Positions 42,300-51,239 of a DNA stretch of 64,000 bases are shown piece by piece. Origin of the DNA: Pseudovibrio zosterae (lineage in GTDB: Bacteria; Pseudomonadota; Alphaproteobacteria; Rhizobiales; Stappiaceae); the NCBI RefSeq assembly GCF_033843645.1, contig NZ_JAWXVZ010000008.1, positions 124,001 through 188,000 of the forward strand. Reading direction: 5' to 3'. The notes beneath the pieces were generated by a model. The model saw nothing but the letters and a program-made list of their open reading frames with translations. It was not told the origin of the DNA and ran no database searches. How positions within the stretch are numbered: the first letter of the stretch is position 1; every line of letters starts with the position of its first letter. A program made the position numbers and the translations under genes.

Positions 42300-42413
42300 A
42301 TGGCCTACAGCAGCAAAGCACAAAAGCAGTCTTTAGCACCTTACTTCACTGGCTTGGCCATGAGCGGCGCTCTTTGGACCACGTTGATCTTGATGGTCTT
42401 TGCGAGCCAGTAA
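42300..42413 (+). CDS. 37-residue single-span membrane peptide
   Basis: The peptide begins MAYSSKAQKQSLAPYFTGLA and ends in a hydrophobic helix MSGALWTTLILMVFASQ. A perfect AAGGAGG lies 6 bp before the ATG at 42300, the strongest ribosome binding site in this region, which decides the start against a longer frame from 42180. The basic N-terminus predicts a cytoplasmic N-terminus and one inner-membrane span. I do not recognise it. It may be a small subunit of a membrane complex or a stress peptide. It stands alone, 107 bp before nadK. Confidence 0.6.
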   Translation: MAYSSKAQKQSLAPYFTGLAMSGALWTTLILMVFASQ

Positions 42414-42520
42414 GTCGTGACGAGATTTCACGCAAGGCAACCACATAGAAAATAACACCCTTCGCCGGATTTTAATTTTACTTCCATCATGCTAGGCAAT
42501 TCCGGCGGAGGTACGGGACA

Positions 42521-43297
42521 TTGAATCAAACACCCATTCAGCGACTGCATTTTGTCTCAAGCGGCACGCCGGAAGCAGACGCTTCAAAGGCTGAGCTGGA
42601 GGCTATGTATGGCGCTGTACCAGCTGACCAAGCCGATGTGATCGTTGCGCTGGGCGGCGACGGCATGATGCTTCAATGCCTGCATCAGTACATGAACACC
42701 GGCATCCCCCTTTACGGCATGAACTGCGGTTCGGTCGGCTTCCTGATGAACGACTACCGCCCTCACGGTCTGCTGGAACGCCTGAACACGGCCCAGGACA
42801 CGCGCATACATCCTTTGATCGTTGAAGCTACCGACAAGAACGGCGAGTTCTTCAAGGCGCACGCCCTGAATGAGGCTTCATTTCTGCGTCAGCGCCATCA
42901 AGCTGCCAAGCTGCGCATCACCATTGACGGCAAAGTGCGCATGGATGAGCTGATTTGTGATGGCATCATGGTGGCAACCCCTGCAGGCAGCACGGCCTAC
43001 AACCTGTCGGCACACGGCCCGATCCTGCCCATAGGCTCCTCTCTGCTGGCCCTTACGCCCATCAGCCCTTTCCGCCCTCGCAGGTGGCGCGGCGCTCTTC
43101 TGCCCAACCACGCCAGGGTGGAGATTGAGGTGCTGGAGGCCGACAAGCGCCCGGTAAGCACCTCGGCTGACCATCTCGAATTCCGTAATGTCATCAAGGT
43201 ACTGGTCTACGAAGACACCAGCTCTCAATGTGTCATCATGTTTGATCATGACCACGGCTGGGACGAGCGTATTCTGGCCGAAATGTTCAAATACTGA
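42521..43297 (+). CDS. nadK: NAD kinase
   Basis: A 258-residue protein with the NAD kinase motif ALGGDGMMLQCLH (about 44-56), the NE/S region as NEASFLRQRHQAAKLRI, and the glycine loop GIMVATPAGSTAYNLSAHGPI (spread over about 147-167). It phosphorylates NAD to NADP. The start is a TTG at 42521 with GGAGG 9 bp upstream; there is no suitable ATG. The length is typical of alphaproteobacterial NadK. Confidence 0.95.
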   Translation: MNQTPIQRLHFVSSGTPEADASKAELEAMYGAVPADQADVIVALGGDGMMLQCLHQYMNTGIPLYGMNCGSVGFLMNDYRPHGLLERLNTAQDTRIHPLIVEATDKNGEFFKAHALNEASFLRQRHQAAKLRITIDGKVRMDELICDGIMVATPAGSTAYNLSAHGPILPIGSSLLALTPISPFRPRRWRGALLPNHARVEIEVLEADKRPVSTSADHLEFRNVIKVLVYEDTSSQCVIMFDHDHGWDERILAEMFKY

Positions 43298-43440
43298 CCT
43301 CTCAGGTTACAGCGCAACACGCTGCGCAACTGTTGCGCATTCTGCACATATTTAACGGCTGGAGGCATTGCCTGCATGGAATCGGCACTCCATAATGCAG
43401 GCGGCTTGATCTTCTGGATCAAAACACAGGGTGGCGCGCA

Positions 43441-43986
43441 ATGATTGACAAGAATTCACCGGCCGAAAAGGACGCGGAAGTGTTTCGCGCACCTTTGGAT
43501 TTGTCAAAAAAGGTGCGCAAGCTCACAGCTGCTGAAGCAGCCCAGTTCGATCCCGTGAAGGCCGCAGAAGACGCGGTTGCCGAACTCTCCGAAGAATTCT
43601 CCAGCTGGATGGACAACGAGGCCAGAGATCTGCGGTCGGCGTGGGCAACAGTCACGAATGGCAACCGCTCCAAGGAAGCCTATGAGGAACTGTTTCGCAC
43701 AGCGCACGACATCAAGGGACAGGCCGAGACATTGGGCTTTCCGCTGGTCGGAGAAGTAGCAGGATCGCTGACTGAGCTGATCTCAGCAATGCAGAGCGGT
43801 GAAATCCAGGTTCCAGAAGAACTTATCACACAGCACATTGCCGCCATTGCAGCCATGCTGCGCGAAGACGCAAGAGACGCTTCCAACATCACCGCACGCA
43901 TTTTGGTTGAGAGTTTGGCACAGGCCACCGCCAAAATCCTGGGCCGCGATCACAACGCAGACACCCCAGACGACTTCAACACCTGA
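43441..43986 (+). CDS. Hpt (histidine phosphotransfer) domain protein
   Basis: A 181-residue protein whose centre (about 50-145) is a four-helix Hpt domain. The phosphorylatable histidine is H89 in FRTAHDIKGQAETLGFPLVG, the canonical HxxKG pattern. The N-terminal 40 residues are charged and variable. Hpt proteins relay phosphate between response regulators and hybrid kinases. No kinase or receiver gene is adjacent, so its partners are elsewhere. Confidence 0.85.
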   Translation: MIDKNSPAEKDAEVFRAPLDLSKKVRKLTAAEAAQFDPVKAAEDAVAELSEEFSSWMDNEARDLRSAWATVTNGNRSKEAYEELFRTAHDIKGQAETLGFPLVGEVAGSLTELISAMQSGEIQVPEELITQHIAAIAAMLREDARDASNITARILVESLAQATAKILGRDHNADTPDDFNT

Positions 43987-44047
43987 CCCCGTAATGCAAA
44001 CGGCGCCACCTGTGTGACGCCGCCAACCTATTGAATTTATGAGTTCT

Positions 44048-45184
44048 TTAAGCCGCTGAAAGCATGGAAGAGACCCGCTCACGCGCACTCTCACGCGACG
44101 CCTCATAACTCAAGCGGACCAAAAGATCCTGCAGATCTCCCAGCTCTTCAAGTTCCAATGAATCCTGCTCATCTAAAAGCTCGGTAACGACCAGACGCGC
44201 CTTGCCCCAACGGTCCATGTTGAGCGTATCCGCCAAGGCCCAAGCCTCCAACGCTGCGACAAAAACCGGATGGGTACGCTTCGGTAAACCACACTTTGCG
44301 AGAAGCGCAGAAACTGTTGAACTCTTGGGAGACTTCAGGACACTGCTGACGTGGCGCTCGTTGACACCGGACAAGCGCACAACTGCCCGCTCGAAGAACA
44401 CCAGCGCGCCTGTGCATACCGCACGCAACAGCAACAGGCTCGTCATTTGGTGACTGGAAATAAGATGCTCGATCAGAGCTGACTGCTCTTCCTGCGCCGC
44501 ATCGTAGGCAAGCGCAACGGTTGCACGGTCCTGCGCATCCGCCACAAGCCGTTGAGGAGACTGGGAATGAACACCATTGCTCACCAACGGATGATCGCGA
44601 AGCTCTTCTGTATAGCGGCGGATCAGCATGTGCCGAAGTGGCAAAGACAGATCTTCTCGCGCCAACAATGCATCCTGAATGCTTCGCTCGCCGCCAAACC
44701 GATCGATGATCCGTTGGAACATGCGGTCACGCAACACAGCGCGCTTGTTGCTCAGAAGCTCCAAGATGGCCTCAAGCGGCGCAACCTCGCAGATGGCAGC
44801 AGCAAGACCGATGGAAACAGGTTGCCGACGTGCTATAGCGCAGACACGTGCCGCGCTGGAGGTCGCGACCAGGTCGACCAGCTCGCCCTCAGAGATTGAT
44901 GAAGAGGCTTCAAGAACAGGCAAGGCAACCGTTTCTTCATCGCACAACAGTGTTGAAATGATATGCGGCGGCGCCCCTTCCGCAGGCCCAAGAACCTCAG
45001 CCAAAGCCACCCTCACACTCACGTCAGGATCATCCAGCATGAAGGTCAACGCCGCCTCGGCAGCGTCCCTCTCCTCAGCGTCCATCTCAGAAAACAGATA
45101 GGCCTTTGCCAAGGCGGACACTGCTTGCGCCCTACTCCCAGCTGGAGCCGTTTGAACCCAGGTAAGAAAACTCGATACAATCAT
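44048..45184 (-). CDS. DUF2336 domain protein (HEAT-like helical repeats)
   Basis: A 378-residue all-helical protein with repeat-like segments such as AEAALTFMLDDPDVSVRVALAE and LPVLEASSSISEGELVDLVA. This matches the alphaproteobacterial DUF2336 family, whose function is unknown to me. The ATG at 45184 is chosen; a GTG at 45205 would add seven residues and neither has a clear ribosome binding site. It is convergent with the Hpt gene and sits 110 bp after the transglycosylase gene. Confidence 0.75.
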   Translation of the reverse strand: MIVSSFLTWVQTAPAGSRAQAVSALAKAYLFSEMDAEERDAAEAALTFMLDDPDVSVRVALAEVLGPAEGAPPHIISTLLCDEETVALPVLEASSSISEGELVDLVATSSAARVCAIARRQPVSIGLAAAICEVAPLEAILELLSNKRAVLRDRMFQRIIDRFGGERSIQDALLAREDLSLPLRHMLIRRYTEELRDHPLVSNGVHSQSPQRLVADAQDRATVALAYDAAQEEQSALIEHLISSHQMTSLLLLRAVCTGALVFFERAVVRLSGVNERHVSSVLKSPKSSTVSALLAKCGLPKRTHPVFVAALEAWALADTLNMDRWGKARLVVTELLDEQDSLELEELGDLQDLLVRLSYEASRESARERVSSMLSAA

Positions 45185-45294
45185 GGAACGCCAGACCACT
45201 AACACTAATACTCAATGACATAGCATTAAGCATATTTATTAATGTTTGGTTCACCATAAACATATTGTGGTTCAGGGACATAGGCGCACATTGC

Positions 45295-46281
45295 TTAGGC
45301 CTTGTTTGGCTTGATGGCCCCATAGTTCAGGAAGCCAGTAAGATCCAAGGGCGTCCCCGCAGGTCGAGGACGCGGCACGCCCGCCGCGCCCAGGTCCGCC
45401 GCATTATCTTCTTGGGCTGCAAAAGCTGATGAGATGCTTGCCGACACCGCCTCAGCCTGCTTGGTTTCATCTGTAGCTCTAAAGAGCGCTTCGAAAGGCG
45501 CCCCAGGATGACGGCCGCTTGTTGCCCAAGCGGTCAGAATTCTGCTTTGAATGACATCAGGCTCTGCCTGCTGGTCAGCCTTTTCCTTTGGCACCGGAGG
45601 CAGACCTCCGACCGCAGTCTCATCGACCTGCATTACCTGCTTGGCTGCTATCGTCATTTCCGTCTGCGCAAACTGGTTGACCAAACGGTCATAGACTTGG
45701 GCGACGCTGCGCGCCTCACCATTGCGCTCATAGAAAATCGCCTTGTTCGCCCGCGCTTGCTGCGGGAACAACGCCGAAGCGTCAACTTCCGGGGTTTGTT
45801 CGGCAGCCGAAATCAGTCTCGCCCCGCCGCTGGCACCTAAAAAGTGTGCCACATACAACTCACCAGTTGACGGCGTTCGGTTGAGTTTGGAGGTCAACAC
45901 CTCACGGTTTGCTTGAGTAAAGGCACCGGCAACCAATGCGGAGACCTCGGGATCCTTGCGAAGATCAAGGAGCTGCTCACGCAAATGGGGATTCTCGACA
46001 ACGTAGTCGCCATCGGAGGTGACCTCGATGTGGCGCGCGTAGTCCTCCAGACCCAGCTCATCACCGCTCTTTTTCAGCGTTTCAAGCCAAGTACTTTCAA
46101 TGAATTGGAAAAGCCCCGTAGCTGAAGACGTTTGCGCCTTGGCCTGCGGGTCCATGGATGACTCTTTGGCAGCAGCTTGAACCAGGTAGCCAAATGGCGT
46201 ACCAGTTGCATGCGACGCGCTTTCGAAGGCGCGCTCTATCCGTGCTGATATGGAGGCATCCCCAGCGACCTTCATGGCCAA
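45295..46281 (-). CDS. Lytic transglycosylase (SLT domain) protein
   Basis: A 328-residue protein with an N-terminal SLT domain. It has GYLVQAAAKESSMDPQAKA with the catalytic glutamate (about residue 40), ATGLFQFIESTWL, and later TGELYVAHFLGASGG (about 140), the family's third motif. The C-terminal 130 residues are low-complexity and proline/alanine-rich. There is no signal peptide, which is common for flagellar or specialised export-linked transglycosylases. A CtrA-like site lies upstream (46321-46335). Confidence 0.8.
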   Translation of the reverse strand: MAMKVAGDASISARIERAFESASHATGTPFGYLVQAAAKESSMDPQAKAQTSSATGLFQFIESTWLETLKKSGDELGLEDYARHIEVTSDGDYVVENPHLREQLLDLRKDPEVSALVAGAFTQANREVLTSKLNRTPSTGELYVAHFLGASGGARLISAAEQTPEVDASALFPQQARANKAIFYERNGEARSVAQVYDRLVNQFAQTEMTIAAKQVMQVDETAVGGLPPVPKEKADQQAEPDVIQSRILTAWATSGRHPGAPFEALFRATDETKQAEAVSASISSAFAAQEDNAADLGAAGVPRPRPAGTPLDLTGFLNYGAIKPNKA

Positions 46282-46320
46282 ACCCCTTCTTAAACGTTAG
46301 TAAGAAATGCTTAATAATGG

Positions 46321-46335
46321 TTAATAAATAGTTAA
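46321..46335. promoter_or_regulatory. CtrA-like binding site
   Basis: TTAATAAATAGTTAA fits TTAA-N7-TTAA, the CtrA consensus of alphaproteobacteria, in an AT-rich gap between the divergent transglycosylase (start 46281) and hypothetical (start 46414) genes. A second TTAA lies 10 bp to the left (46311-46314). Such sites arise easily in AT-rich DNA. Confidence 0.4.
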
Positions 46336-46413
46336 TTTTTAATTTTCCTAGCGTATTCATCCCCGAGTACTTTAGGATGTGGTCGTATACGTCATGTAAC
46401 TCAAAGCCGAACC

Positions 46414-47091
46414 ATGCCTCTTTTGCTAGTCTCAGAACTTTCGGAGTTAAGTAGCCTTGAAGTATCCAAGGCAAACATCCCAACATCCGTAATCCTTAAG
46501 GCTCAGACTGCAACACCCATCATACCAAAAGAGGCACCAAAAGTCGGGCTCGACTACTTCCTCAAGCTGGAAACGATAACCGAAGAACTCGTTCACAGCA
46601 CACTGCAAGCGCACAAAGACCTTGAACTCTCTGGGGTTTGCATTCCACTCACCCATGCTCTTGAAGAACTAACGGCACTGGATGCACTCCTGTCCGTTCA
46701 TGAGGCGGACCACTCTCTTCCAGAGGGATCGCTGAAAATTTTTATTGAAATCGGCGATGTACCCATGGCTGCATACAGTCTTTGCAACGCTGGGCTCTTT
46801 ACCTCCCGCCTCGCAGGCGTTCTTTGGGACGCGGCCAAAGCAGCATCTGCTCTGGGCGCAACCAGCCGCCACGCCGATGCAGGCACCTACAGTCTCGCCC
46901 TTGTCGCTACTCAGACAATGACGCTGATGGGCGGAAAGGCACTTGGTGTCCGTTGCTATGACACACTAGAACGAGACGCAACGGCAGACGCCCTCCAGTT
47001 GCATGCACAAGCGGCAAAGGAAATGGGTTTCGACGGCAAAGCCGCCGCCTGCTACGCTCAGCTGGAAACCATAGCAACGGTTTTCGCCTAA
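46414..47091 (+). CDS. Hypothetical protein
   Basis: I do not recognise this 225-residue protein. It has no signal peptide. Residues 45-130 are helical with an acidic, hydrophobic pattern (ALEELTALDALLSVHEADHS), and 130-225 are alanine-rich helices with several cysteines. It begins 132 bp from the divergent transglycosylase gene, sharing a possible CtrA site, so it might belong to a cell-cycle or motility group. The frame is long and codon use is normal, which supports a real gene. Confidence 0.6.
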   Translation: MPLLLVSELSELSSLEVSKANIPTSVILKAQTATPIIPKEAPKVGLDYFLKLETITEELVHSTLQAHKDLELSGVCIPLTHALEELTALDALLSVHEADHSLPEGSLKIFIEIGDVPMAAYSLCNAGLFTSRLAGVLWDAAKAASALGATSRHADAGTYSLALVATQTMTLMGGKALGVRCYDTLERDATADALQLHAQAAKEMGFDGKAAACYAQLETIATVFA

Positions 47092-47584
47092 CAAAACTCA
47101 GCCAGACAGCTCAGATCCGACATCACTGCACTTCGTGCCGGAAGCCAAACGCGAGGTTTTTCCTTAGCCCGGCATTTCGACACTGTTTCGCTTTGAAACA
47201 ACAGGACAACGACCTTGCGGACATGAGGCAGCTAAGGGTGACCAACCGATTCGGCACCAGTGCGCCTTATTCACAGCTGAGGCTATCTACAAAATTGTCG
47301 CGACCAAAAGCTAGTGTTGCAGAATTACCATCCAAAATGTGATCCACAACACACAAAAACCCTAGCATTTGCCTTATTTGAAACAAGATTGACCGTCGCT
47401 GCATAAGGGCCTGAGAGACCGGTGTGTCACATTGGACACATGCCGGCATGCCGTTGTGCCTGTCCAAAACCGTTTAACGGAGCTCGGAAAAGTGCTAAAT
47501 CCTAAAACCATGAGCAACGTAGTCTACGGCTCAAAAATTCCCGACATTCCCCAGCGATGGGTAACCATTGCTGTCGGGCTAATA
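47092..47584. other. Intergenic region, no supported gene
   Basis: About 490 bp with no open frame having a ribosome binding site and no recognised RNA. It lies between converging genes, so no promoter is required here. Confidence 0.5.
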
Positions 47585-47613
47585 CGGCGGAGATGAACCT
47601 TCCATCTCCGCCG
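47585..47613 (-). terminator. Strong hairpin after the flavin reductase gene (probable terminator)
   Basis: CGGCGGAGATG and CATCTCCGCCG form a perfect 11-bp stem with a 7-nt loop, 24 bp past the flavin reductase stop codon. The T-tract on the minus strand is poor (TATTAG). Confidence 0.55.
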
Positions 47614-47636
47614 CTTTCATATCCAGTGACTGACCA

Positions 47637-48233
47637 TCAGCGCGGACGCTCAATCTGGAACACTTCGTTGATGACAGCGTAGTCCATGTAGCCCAAGCGC
47701 GCCAACGGACGAAGACGCGCCATATCAACCAGACCATCTACCAGAGCGTCATCGGAAATATGCACCCCAACAACCTGCCCAAGGATCAACCAGGAGTTGG
47801 TTTCTTTGCCTTCAAGGTCCACGAGTCTTTGAACTGACAGCCGTTTGCACTCAAGCGACGCTTTCGCCTCTCCCAAACGCGGTGCAGAGACGATATTGCT
47901 CGCCACCTCAGAAAGCCCTGAGAGCTCAAACTCATTCACCTCCGCCTCAACCATCTTGGAAGATGTGTTCATCTGCTCCGCCAGATCCATGGTCGCCAAA
48001 TTGCAGACAAACTCGCCCGTCTCCTCCACGTTCCGGACGGTGTCCTTGTAGCCGGAGGACGAAATCATCACCATCGGCGGCGTATCCCCAATGGCATTGA
48101 AAAAACTGTAGGGTGCCAGATTGGATACACCGGAGGCGGAACGGGTGGAAACCCAACCAATCGGGCGCGGTGCGACCAGTGCCTTGAACGGATTGTGCGG
48201 CAGGCCATGGTGAGCATCAGTTTTGTAGAACAT
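47637..48233 (-). CDS. Flavin reductase family protein (FMN-binding split barrel)
   Basis: A 198-residue protein starting MFYKTDAHHGLPHNPFKALV, with the family pattern PRPIGWVSTRSASGVSNLAPYSFFNAIGD spread over about 21-49 and MVMISSSGYKDTVRNVEETGEFVCN. These proteins bind FMN and reduce flavin with NAD(P)H, often for a partner monooxygenase. The ATG at 48233 has AGGAT upstream. It follows the nitroreductase gene by 8 bp, so the pair is an operon handling flavin-dependent reduction. Confidence 0.88.
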   Translation of the reverse strand: MFYKTDAHHGLPHNPFKALVAPRPIGWVSTRSASGVSNLAPYSFFNAIGDTPPMVMISSSGYKDTVRNVEETGEFVCNLATMDLAEQMNTSSKMVEAEVNEFELSGLSEVASNIVSAPRLGEAKASLECKRLSVQRLVDLEGKETNSWLILGQVVGVHISDDALVDGLVDMARLRPLARLGYMDYAVINEVFQIERPR

Positions 48234-48241
48234 GGAAGATC

Positions 48242-48832
48242 CTAGCCATTCCAATGGGTGGTAAGAGACGCCACATCCGGGCGATCACGCTCCTTGGGCG
48301 CGACACTGGATGTACCGATATGAATGAAGCCTGCAAATTGTTCGCCCTCATTCGCTCCCAGCATCGCAGCAGCTTCCGGATCAAAGGCGTACCACTCAGT
48401 AATCCACTGAGCCGCAAAACCCATGCTATTTGCGGCGATCACCAGATTCATGCAGGATGCACCGACTGACAAAGTCTGCTCCAGCTTGGGCACTTTACTC
48501 TCAGGCTTGAAAGAAGCGATGACGCCTACCACGAGAGGCGCACGGGTGAATCGCTCCAGCTCCATCTTTTTGTGATTAGGCCCAAGCGGGCCCTCTTTCT
48601 CCTCCGCAATTGCGGCAAGCCGCTCTCCAACAACACGACGTGCTTCCCCCTGATAAACAACAAATCGCCAAGGGCATTGCTTGCGATGATCAGGTACACG
48701 TGCCGCAATCTGAAGAATTACATCAAGATCTTCGGGAGAAGGACCGGGCTCAACAAGTGTTGCAGCAAGCTGGGAACGTCGTGTCAGCATGAATTGCGTG
48801 ACAGCAGAGTATTGATCGTATGACCGTGTCAT
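48242..48832 (-). CDS. Nitroreductase family protein
   Basis: A 196-residue FMN protein. It has the N-terminal TRRSQLAATLVEPGPSPEDLD, the RVPDHRKQCPWRFVVYQGEA phosphate/FMN region and the C-terminal SVGASCMNLVIAANSMGFAAQW. It resembles the small YdjA-type nitroreductases, which reduce nitro compounds or quinones using NAD(P)H. It is the first gene of a two-gene operon with the flavin reductase-like protein. Confidence 0.88.
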   Translation of the reverse strand: MTRSYDQYSAVTQFMLTRRSQLAATLVEPGPSPEDLDVILQIAARVPDHRKQCPWRFVVYQGEARRVVGERLAAIAEEKEGPLGPNHKKMELERFTRAPLVVGVIASFKPESKVPKLEQTLSVGASCMNLVIAANSMGFAAQWITEWYAFDPEAAAMLGANEGEQFAGFIHIGTSSVAPKERDRPDVASLTTHWNG

Positions 48833-49079
48833 GATTCTCGCTTTTGCAGAACAAATCTATAATTTGACAAAACTCATAGTCTGGAAACATGTACCCATCA
48901 ATCCCAAGGGCAACGGGCATAGATTGGGCACAATTTTGCCGTATTTGAGCATTTCTGTAAAAACTTCAAGTAAACCTTTACAAATCGCTTTCAAATCTAA
49001 ATGTGACAGGCTAGTTTCGAGTTCACCCTCGCGGCATGTTTTTTGTCGGGTGTCGCGTTGAGGTAACACTCAAAATAAC

Positions 49080-50204
49080 GTGTATCAGAGAGCGCAAAAC
49101 GTGGTGCTTAGAACAAAAACATCTGCTTGCAGAACCCTTTCGCGCATCACAGTGGCTTGTGTCACTGCTGCGTTTCTTCAAGCGGGCGTTTCTTCAGCGA
49201 CACAGGCGCAGCCGGTCGTTCCGACCGCCAAGCCGGATCTGCCGTTCGCGCCAGAAGTTCTCGACATGAACCCACGCGGCGGTGCGGCAGGACCAACGGG
49301 CGCACCTCCCATCAGCTATGATCCCCTAAGCGGCTATCAGGGCCAGTCTCTTGCACCAACGCTCGGAGCAGGAAACCTCACATATGCCCCGAGCTTTGCA
49401 TTTGAAGTGCAGAGCAGCGCTGAGGTCGATCAAGCAACCCTTTATCTCGTTGCAAAACTGACGGAAGACACCCCCAACCTGACCAAGGGTCTGGTTTGGC
49501 GTATCTTTAATGCCAATCCCCGTGAAGATGGCACCTACGAGCAAGCAGCCGTGATCAAGGATAGCGACGCAGAGGTTCGCTTGGACCCAGGTGTCTATCT
49601 GGTGCACACAAGCTTTGGCAAGGTGACAGCCACGACCCGGCATGAGCTGACGAATGGCGTTACAACCGGCACAATCGTTTTGAACGCAGGCGGTATCCGT
49701 CTGGATGCGGCGCTGTCGGGCGACCAGCCACTGAACGATGAAACCGTGCGCTTCGACATCTACGACATGACCTACGATGCCTTGGGCAACCGCAACCTGA
49801 TCGCTGGCGATGTGAAGCCGGGAGAGCTGGTGGCCATCGGCGCAGGCACCTACCACGTGGTCAGTCGCTATGGAGACTTGAACGCCGTCGTACGCGCTGA
49901 TTTGCACGTGCAGGCAGGGAAGCTGACCGAAGCCACACTGCACCACCGCGCAGGAGAAGTGACGCTCAAGCTTGTCAGCGGGAAGAACAAGATCTCTCTG
50001 GCAAACACCGCTTGGACCGTTCTAACCCCAGGCGGTGACACCGTAGCCTCAGGAAACGGCGCCTTTCTCGACCTCACCCTCGCCGAAGGCACCTATGAAG
50101 TGCTTGCCCGAAATGGTGCGGTGACCTACCGCGACACCTTTGAAGTCAAGAGTGGCTTCAGGGACGTGGAAATCGAGATTGATACAGAAAAAGCTCAGCG
50201 CTAG
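49080..50204 (+). CDS. Exported protein with three beta-rich repeats
   Basis: A 374-residue secreted protein of unknown function. A signal peptide ends near residue 43 (SSATQAQP), followed by a proline/glycine-rich linker (50-90). From about 105 to 370 there are three repeats of 80-90 residues, each with a hydrophobic start (VWRIFN; VRFDIYD; AWTVLTP), a central L-x-x-G-x-Y-x-V strand (LDPGVYLVH; IGAGTYHVV; LAEGTYEVL) and a closing strand. They look like Ig-like or carboxypeptidase-regulatory domains. The start codon is GTG at 49080 or a GTG at 49101. It is monocistronic. Confidence 0.7.
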   Translation: MYQRAQNVVLRTKTSACRTLSRITVACVTAAFLQAGVSSATQAQPVVPTAKPDLPFAPEVLDMNPRGGAAGPTGAPPISYDPLSGYQGQSLAPTLGAGNLTYAPSFAFEVQSSAEVDQATLYLVAKLTEDTPNLTKGLVWRIFNANPREDGTYEQAAVIKDSDAEVRLDPGVYLVHTSFGKVTATTRHELTNGVTTGTIVLNAGGIRLDAALSGDQPLNDETVRFDIYDMTYDALGNRNLIAGDVKPGELVAIGAGTYHVVSRYGDLNAVVRADLHVQAGKLTEATLHHRAGEVTLKLVSGKNKISLANTAWTVLTPGGDTVASGNGAFLDLTLAEGTYEVLARNGAVTYRDTFEVKSGFRDVEIEIDTEKAQR

Positions 50205-50216
50205 GCTGAGCTTTTT
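50188..50216 (+). terminator. Intrinsic terminator overlapping the end of the exported-protein gene
   Basis: AGCTCAGC and GCTGAGCT form an 8-bp stem with a 5-nt loop and a following TTTT. The last codons of the gene form its left arm. Confidence 0.85.
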
Positions 50217-50249
50217 GCTTTTAAGATCCGAGATCAGACCAAACTCTGC

Positions 50250-51083
50250 CTAAGCAGAGCGGCGCAGCTCTGGCGGCGCAAGCGCATGAACACGCTCATG
50301 CAGATGGTCGATCACTTCCTTCTGATTGCCAAACGTACTCAGCTCTTCAAAGGGAATTGCCTCCCCAACTCGAACGGAAATACGTGAGCCCACAATCCGG
50401 CGAAACTCGCGGATGAGCAAAGAAAGGCGCAGCGTCAGAGACAGGCGGCTTGCCATATGGAACAGCGGAGAGTTTTGCCCCTCAAAGAAGACCGGCAGAA
50501 CCGTTGCTTTCGCAGAGCGGATAAGCTTTGCGGTAAAGGTCTTCCAAGGCAGCTCTTCGGCCCGTCCAAATGGCTTCTTGGCTGTCGCAACCCCGCCACC
50601 GGGGAACACGATGATTGTGACGCCCTCTTTCAGCAGACGTAGCGCCTCCTGACGGGTGCGCATGTTATTGCGCAGCGCTTCGGCAGTTTCCTCAAAATCA
50701 ACAGGGAGCGAGTAAGGGCGGATCTCCGGAACCTTCAAGAGCTCGTTGTTGATGAGAATGCGGTAAGGGCGATCAAGCTGCTCGCAAAGCGCAAGCATAG
50801 CCAAGCCGTCACCAATGCCAAACGGATGGTTGGCAATAACGACCAACGGACCATCAGGCATTTGCTTCGGAGGCCACGTAGAGCCGCTTACCGAAAGAGA
50901 CACATTTATCAGATTAAGCAGCCCGCCCCATTGATAAGGCGTACTACCAACAATCTGTTCCCTCCAAATTTCATAGAGACGCAGAAGCTTCTTCCGTCCA
51001 GATAGCCCCTCAACACCTCGAATGATCCAGCGCTTCAGCCTTGGATGGTCGGCGTTAGCGTAGCTGAATTCTGCGTATTCCAA
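50250..51083 (-). CDS. Lysophospholipid acyltransferase family protein
   Basis: A 277-residue PlsC-fold protein with the catalytic NHx4D motif as VIANHPFGIGDGLAML (about 85-100), a second motif near EVPEIRP, and VFPGGGVATAKKPFGRAEELPW (phosphate-binding FPG region, about 155-175). It probably acylates a lysolipid or an ornithine-lipid-like acceptor at the inner membrane. The TTG at 51083 is chosen because GGGGAGGT lies just upstream; the longer frame to 51215 has no ribosome binding site. It stands 156 bp after thrS on the same strand. Confidence 0.82.
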   Translation of the reverse strand: MEYAEFSYANADHPRLKRWIIRGVEGLSGRKKLLRLYEIWREQIVGSTPYQWGGLLNLINVSLSVSGSTWPPKQMPDGPLVVIANHPFGIGDGLAMLALCEQLDRPYRILINNELLKVPEIRPYSLPVDFEETAEALRNNMRTRQEALRLLKEGVTIIVFPGGGVATAKKPFGRAEELPWKTFTAKLIRSAKATVLPVFFEGQNSPLFHMASRLSLTLRLSLLIREFRRIVGSRISVRVGEAIPFEELSTFGNQKEVIDHLHERVHALAPPELRRSA

Positions 51084-51239
51084 ATGTGACCTCCCCAGTA
51101 CACGGGCATAGCCTAGGTAACGAACAATAAATAGGTCGCCACCTAAGCAAACAATCGTGAAACTCTGGCGACAGCAAGCGAAAAGAACAGGGTTGGCAAC
51201 ATTTTTTATCACCAACCCTGAGTGTCATCGGCGAAAAGT

